A stretch of DNA of 64,000 nt, taken from Luteipulveratus flavus. GTDB lineage: Bacteria; Actinomycetota; Actinomycetes; Actinomycetales; Dermatophilaceae. Each line of letters starts with the position of its first letter. Position 1 is the stretch's first letter. Shown piece by piece: positions 59,952-64,000 of this stretch. Made by a program: the position numbers and the translations under genes. Below the pieces are notes generated by a model. It was not told the DNA's origin and ran no database searches. It saw only the letters and a program-made list of their open reading frames with translations. The DNA is taken from NCBI RefSeq assembly GCF_029080175.1, contig NZ_JARFJC010000008.1, one strand, 5' to 3'.

Positions 59952-62344
59952 CAGTGCGCTCCTTCGATGAGGTTCCGGCAGGTCGCCCAGTCCGCCTCCA
60001 TCGCATCGCGCAGCCGGGGGAGGACGCCAGAGTCGGGGCGGGTCCCGTGCTCCAGGGCGTCGTCGAGGGCGGCCAGCACGTCCGTCGCCGCGAAGGAGGA
60101 CGCCTCGAAGGACAGACCCGGCACACCGAAGATCGCCATGAGGTCCTGACACTTGCGCGCGTATCCCAGGGACACGGTCGGTTTTCCGAGCTGCAGGGCG
60201 ATGACGAGGTTGTGGTAGCGGGTGCCGATGACGGCCGCGGCCGGCGAGATGGCCTCGGCCAGCTCTCGCAGCGAGGTGGCTCGCACGCTGTCCACCCGCT
60301 CGTCGCCGCACCGGCGGACGATCAGGTCCATGGTCTCGTCGTCGGCCGAGTCCCCTCCCACCAGGCGCACGCGACGGCCGCGGGCGACCAGCCCTCGGAC
60401 CAGCTCGGTCACTCGCTCCTCGTAGTCGTGCCCGGTGGTGCGCCGGCCGCCGTTGCGCATGACGCCGACGACCACCAGCTCGGGATCGGGGACAGATGCC
60501 GCTGCACTGCCCTGTTCGTACTCCAGAAGCAGGGCGAGGTCGCCGCTGACCGCGCCCTGGTCGGGTCGGCCGGTCCAGCCGCGGACGATGTCGCGCGACC
60601 GCTCGTCACGGAACGAGGCGTGCGTCACCCGCCGCAACCCGCCGGCGAACAGCCGGCGCGACCACGGCTCCTGCACCGGGCTCGCTCCGGCGCCGATCAC
60701 CAGGAGCGGCACCCGGTACATCCGGCAGCTCACGGCCAGACGCCAGAACGACAGCGGCAGCCCGAGCATCCGGGTGCCGAGCTCACCCTCGAACACCCCG
60801 GCACCCGGGATGAGGACCGCTCGCGCGGACCGCACCTGCCGCGCTGTCCGGGCGAGGTCCCCCACGCGGAGGGCGACCTTCTCGACCGGCCGCAGCGGAC
60901 GCGGCGTCCGCTCGTGGCGCGGCCAGTTGATGTGGTCGGCGGTCACGTCGTGCCGCGCCGTCATCCGCTCGGGCACGTAGCACAGGACGTGCACCGCCGC
61001 GTCCGGGATGTCCCGGTGGATGAGCGCGAGCAAGGACTCGAACGACGCCTCGTTGCCGAGGTTCGGACCGCCCAGCTCGCCGAACACGACGATCGGACCG
61101 GCGCTCGTCCGGTTCCCGCTCTCGACACGGGGTTCGGGGCGGCGCAGTGACCGCGGTGGTCGCGGCTCACGCTCGGCGAAGTCGCGGCCACCCGCCGGCG
61201 CGGTCGCGAAGGTGAGCTCGCGCGGCTGGGGGAGCGGGACGTAGAACGTCGGCTGCCAGCCGGATCCGCGTGCCATCTCCCGCAGCTGGGCGATGACCTC
61301 CTCGGCGATGTCCCAGGTGAGGACGACCACCTCGTCCGGGCGGTCCTGCAGCAGCTGCTCCGGCGCCATGATCGGCACGCGCGCCCCCGGGACGCGGTGA
61401 CCGTGCTTGGCGGGCGACTTGTCGACGGTGTACGGCAGGAGGCTGTCGTCGACGTCCGCGAGCGCGAGCAGCACGGCGGCCTTGGACGGGGCGCCGTACG
61501 CCGCGACCCGGGAACCGCGAGAACGCAGCTCCACCAGGCGTTCTCGCAGAGCGTTCGTCGCCTTCCGGCCCAGCTCGCCGAGACCATCGAGGGTGTCGAC
61601 GCGGTCGAGACCGGCGGACCGCTCACGGCGGAGCAGCTCGTCCACGCTCGGATCGACGCTCGGGTCGTCGGCCGCCCGCCGCGCGGAGATGCGCACGCTG
61701 CCGCCGTACACCGGGACCATCTCGGCGCGCGTGAGGACGAGCCCGTGGCGTTCCAGGAGCGGCTGCAGCGCGATGCCGGACAGGTAGACGAAGTGGCCGT
61801 GCCGGATGGTGTCGACGAGGCCGCCCTCGACCAGCGGCAGGACGTGGAAGAACTCGCACACCAGCACCCCGCCGGGGGCGAGGCGCGCGGCGTGGGCGGC
61901 GACCACGGCGTCGAGGTGCTCCTCGTGCATCAGGTAGTGCACGTCGACGACGAGGTCGGCCGGACCCTCGTCCACCGGCCGGAGCCCGCGCTCGACGAAC
62001 CGGGGCAGCCAGGAGGCGCCGTGCGAGCTGTCCAGCTCCAGGACGCTGTGGCCGGGCGCGAGCCGTTCGTCGGCGACGACGCGCTCCACCGAGGCGGCGG
62101 CGTGCGCCAGCGCGGTGTCGGAGTCGACGGCCGACTGCGGCTCCGGCATCGCGCCGCGCACCGCGCCGAGCTGGACCAGGCAGCAGTCGGGGCACATCGC
62201 CAGGGTCAGCGGCCAGCGCGGATCCGGCGCCGGGTCGTCGGCGCGGGGGAAGAGGTCGGACGCCGGCACCTCGCCGAGGTCGACGACGACGCGCGGCCGC
62301 TCGGACCCGCACGCTCTGCAACGAAGTGTGGCCGGTTCCCCCAT
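59951..62344 (-). CDS. Fusion: NDP-sugar C-methyltransferase-like plus polysaccharide pyruvyltransferase
   Basis: A 797-residue two-part protein in one uninterrupted frame. Residues 1-405: zinc motif CRAC...CPDC, SAM region VLELDSSHGASWLPRF near residue 100, RHGHFVYLSG near residue 181 in place of YHEHFSYLS, and YGAPSKAAVLLA. Residues 417-797: pyruvyltransferase (CsaB/WcaK type) with FGELGGPNLGNEASFESLL, IPGAGVFEGELG, and GTRYHNLVIALQLGKPTVSL. The second half should add ketal pyruvate to a glycan. The first domain departs from canonical SAM motifs, so activity is uncertain. CAGAAT (minus strand) seven bases upstream may make it leaderless. Confidence 0.88.
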   Translation of the reverse strand: MGEPATLRCRACGSERPRVVVDLGEVPASDLFPRADDPAPDPRWPLTLAMCPDCCLVQLGAVRGAMPEPQSAVDSDTALAHAAASVERVVADERLAPGHSVLELDSSHGASWLPRFVERGLRPVDEGPADLVVDVHYLMHEEHLDAVVAAHAARLAPGGVLVCEFFHVLPLVEGGLVDTIRHGHFVYLSGIALQPLLERHGLVLTRAEMVPVYGGSVRISARRAADDPSVDPSVDELLRRERSAGLDRVDTLDGLGELGRKATNALRERLVELRSRGSRVAAYGAPSKAAVLLALADVDDSLLPYTVDKSPAKHGHRVPGARVPIMAPEQLLQDRPDEVVVLTWDIAEEVIAQLREMARGSGWQPTFYVPLPQPRELTFATAPAGGRDFAEREPRPPRSLRRPEPRVESGNRTSAGPIVVFGELGGPNLGNEASFESLLALIHRDIPDAAVHVLCYVPERMTARHDVTADHINWPRHERTPRPLRPVEKVALRVGDLARTARQVRSARAVLIPGAGVFEGELGTRMLGLPLSFWRLAVSCRMYRVPLLVIGAGASPVQEPWSRRLFAGGLRRVTHASFRDERSRDIVRGWTGRPDQGAVSGDLALLLEYEQGSAAASVPDPELVVVGVMRNGGRRTTGHDYEERVTELVRGLVARGRRVRLVGGDSADDETMDLIVRRCGDERVDSVRATSLRELAEAISPAAAVIGTRYHNLVIALQLGKPTVSLGYARKCQDLMAIFGVPGLSFEASSFAATDVLAALDDALEHGTRPDSGVLPRLRDAMEADWATCRNLIEGAH

Positions 62345-62351
62345 GTGCGAG

Positions 62352-62386
62352 ATTCTGCCGTCAACGGGCTCACCGTTGGCAAGAAT
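62352..62386. promoter_or_regulatory. Divergent promoter with imperfect inverted repeat
   Basis: Minus-strand -10 CAGAAT (ATTCTG at 62352-62357) seven bases from ATG 62344; plus-strand AAGAAT (62381-62386) upstream of 62410. CAACGG/CCGTTG (62362-62367, 62373-62378) with flanking ATTCT/AGAAT make a 35-bp near-palindrome covering both -10 boxes. A shared operator is possible. Confidence 0.45.
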
Positions 62387-62409
62387 GGGCGCAGAGGGGG
62401 TGGGGGCAG

Positions 62410-64000
62410 ATGCGCGTACTGCGGTTCGCTCACCATGCGCCGGTCTCGGCCTGGCGGCAGCGGGAGCGGGAGCTGATCCACGGCGGGGTCGAGCTGACCC
62501 TGGTGTCGTCGCGCCGGTGGAACGAGGGCGGCTCGATGGTCGAGCTCAGCCCGGACGGGGACGACTTCATCGAGCCGGTGCGTACGTTCGGCCAGCACCC
62601 GAACCTGTTCTTCTACGATCCCCGCCCCGTGTGGCGGCTGCTCGGGCAGCGGTGGGACCTGATCGACCTGCACGAGGAGCCCTGCTCGCTGGCCACCGCC
62701 GAGGTGCTCGCCCTGCGCAGACTGCGCCGCTCGCGGGTCCCGTACGTCATGTACTCCGCCCAGAACCTCCGCAAGCGCTACCCCGTGCCGTTCCGCTGGA
62801 CCGAGCGCTGGGCGCTGCGCGGCGCGAGCGCGGCGTACGTGTGCAACTCCGCGGCGGGCAGGATCCTGAAGGAGAAGGGGCTCGCCGCCCCCGCGTACGA
62901 CATCCCGCTCGGGCTCGACCTGTCCCGGTTCACCCCTACTGACCGGGAGCCGCCGCGTGACGGGCTGACCATCGGGTACGCCGGACGGCTGGAGCCGCAC
63001 AAGGGTGTCGGCGTGCTGCTGGACGCGGTCGCGGACGAGCCCGCCTGGCGGGTCGAGGTCGCGGGGACCGGCCCGCAGCGAGCGCCCCTGGAGGCGCAGG
63101 CCGCCGCGAGGGGTGAGGCCAACCGGGTCCGGTTCCACGGCCATCGCGCTGCGCAGGAGCTGCCGGCGTTCTACCGCGGGCTCGACGTCCTCGCCGTGCC
63201 CTCCCTGGAGACCTCGGGCTGGGTGGAGCAGTTCGGCCGGGTCGTGGTCGAGGCGATGGCGTGCGGGGTGCCGGTGGTGGCGAGCGAGTCCGGCGCGCTG
63301 CCGGACGTCGTCGCGGGCGCCGGCCTGCTCGCGCCTCCGGGCGACGCCGAGGCCCTGCACGACCGGATCCGGCAGCTGGTGGACCCTCGTACCTGGCAGC
63401 GGTGCCGCGACGCCGGCCTCGCGCACGCCGAGGGGTTCACCTGGGCGCAGGTGGCGCGCCATCATCGCCGCATGTACGACCACGCGACGCCGACGGCGGC
63501 GACCGAGGGCGACGACCTCCCGGACCTGCACGTCCTCGTCGTCGCCTACGGTCCGCCGGACCTGCTCGCCGCGTGCCTCGACCGGCTGGGCGGCGCCTTC
63601 CCGGTGACCGTGGTCGACAACTCCTCCAGCCCGGCGACCGCCGAGGTGGTGCGGGCGGCCGGTGCGCGCTACCTCGACCCCGGGAGCAACCTCGGCTTCG
63701 CCCGCGGCGTGAACCACGGCCTGCGGGCCATCGGCGACGGTGACGACGACGACCCGGCCGGCACGGACGTGCTCCTGCTCAACCCGGACGCCGGCATCGA
63801 CCCGGCCGGGGTCACCGCGCTGCACCACGCGCTGCACACGGACCCGCGCCTGGCGGCGGTGGCGCCGGAGCAGGTGCACCCCGAGACGGGGGACGAGGTC
63901 CGCGTCGCGTGGCCCTTCCCCAGCCCGATGGGCGCCGTGGTCGAGGCCGTGGGTCTCGGGTCCCGGCGGAACCGCCCGGACTTCGTCATCGGCTCGGTGC
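62410..64000 (+). CDS. Fusion: GT4 plus GT2 glycosyltransferase (3' end outside window)
   Basis: At least 530 residues, open to the last base. Residues 1-358 are GT4: FAHHAPVSAWRQRERELIHG near residue 6, YSAQNLRKRYPVPF near residue 115, IGYAGRLEPHKGVGVLLDAV near residue 187, and EQFGRVVVEAMACGVPVVAS near residue 274. Residues about 370 onward are GT2: VLVVAYGPPDLLAACLDRL, VVDNSSSP, NLGFARGVNHGL and LLLNPDAGI. I checked the joint codon by codon; no stop or frameshift occurs. A dual transferase could add two successive sugars. ATG 62410 follows a G-rich run. Confidence 0.9.
   Translation, partial: MRVLRFAHHAPVSAWRQRERELIHGGVELTLVSSRRWNEGGSMVELSPDGDDFIEPVRTFGQHPNLFFYDPRPVWRLLGQRWDLIDLHEEPCSLATAEVLALRRLRRSRVPYVMYSAQNLRKRYPVPFRWTERWALRGASAAYVCNSAAGRILKEKGLAAPAYDIPLGLDLSRFTPTDREPPRDGLTIGYAGRLEPHKGVGVLLDAVADEPAWRVEVAGTGPQRAPLEAQAAARGEANRVRFHGHRAAQELPAFYRGLDVLAVPSLETSGWVEQFGRVVVEAMACGVPVVASESGALPDVVAGAGLLAPPGDAEALHDRIRQLVDPRTWQRCRDAGLAHAEGFTWAQVARHHRRMYDHATPTAATEGDDLPDLHVLVVAYGPPDLLAACLDRLGGAFPVTVVDNSSSPATAEVVRAAGARYLDPGSNLGFARGVNHGLRAIGDGDDDDPAGTDVLLLNPDAGIDPAGVTALHHALHTDPRLAAVAPEQVHPETGDEVRVAWPFPSPMGAVVEAVGLGSRRNRPDFVIGSV

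Overview
This 64 kb window is chromosomal DNA of a high-GC actinobacterium. The evidence is the strong G/C bias at third codon positions, GTG starts, an Rpf-type resuscitation factor, a Pmt protein mannosyltransferase, DUF3349 proteins, many apparently leaderless genes, and gene order shared with Mycobacterium tuberculosis (pmt/rsmI, metG-tatD-rpf-ksgA-ispE, tetR-glmU-prs, rplY-pth). The frequent cgtacg words recall Propionibacteriales/Nocardioides-like genomes, but I cannot fix the genus. I see no prophage, insertion sequence, CRISPR array or rRNA.

Left part (1-9,000): the end of a Pit phosphate transporter with two small partner genes, a CPBP membrane protease, tRNA-Ala(CGC), a YdbS/YdbT-like PH-domain pair, a luciferase-like monooxygenase, and the divergent pmt/rsmI pair. 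Two copies of a 58-nt palindromic repeat follow rsmI; a third lies near 32.8 kb.

9,100-15,600: a six-gene mrp operon (A, C, D, E, F, G, with B fused to A) for a multisubunit Na+/H+ antiporter, followed by two small membrane-protein genes.

16,800-38,900: core housekeeping. metG carries an unusual in-frame insert of about 58 codons. Then come tatD, an rpf gene, ksgA, ispE, small envelope/stress proteins, a PRC-barrel protein with a 33-bp repeat array, an SMR-like YnfA protein, a metallo-beta-lactamase-fold hydrolase, an ABC-F ATPase, an acyltransferase, a MarR gene facing a methyltransferase-VOC fusion across two operators, a TetR gene, tRNA-Gln, glmU, prs, an SDR protein, rplY, a kinase-like phosphotransferase and pth.

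39,300-64,000: a large surface-glycan cluster that continues past the window. It contains a WbaP-like initiating transferase, many GT4 and GT2 glycosyltransferases, a Wzm/Wzt-type ABC exporter, an O-antigen ligase/polymerase-like protein, a low-molecular-weight tyrosine phosphatase, RmlC, and a five-gene module for an unusual sugar (SDR, C-methyltransferase, sugar nucleotidyltransferase, class III aminotransferase, PIG-L deacetylase). Two large fusions stand out: C-methyltransferase plus polysaccharide pyruvyltransferase, and GT4 plus GT2. Expected flow: a sugar is loaded on a lipid carrier, extended, decorated with modified sugars and pyruvate, then exported. The polymer structure is unknown.

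All product names are from sequence reading alone; no search was run.
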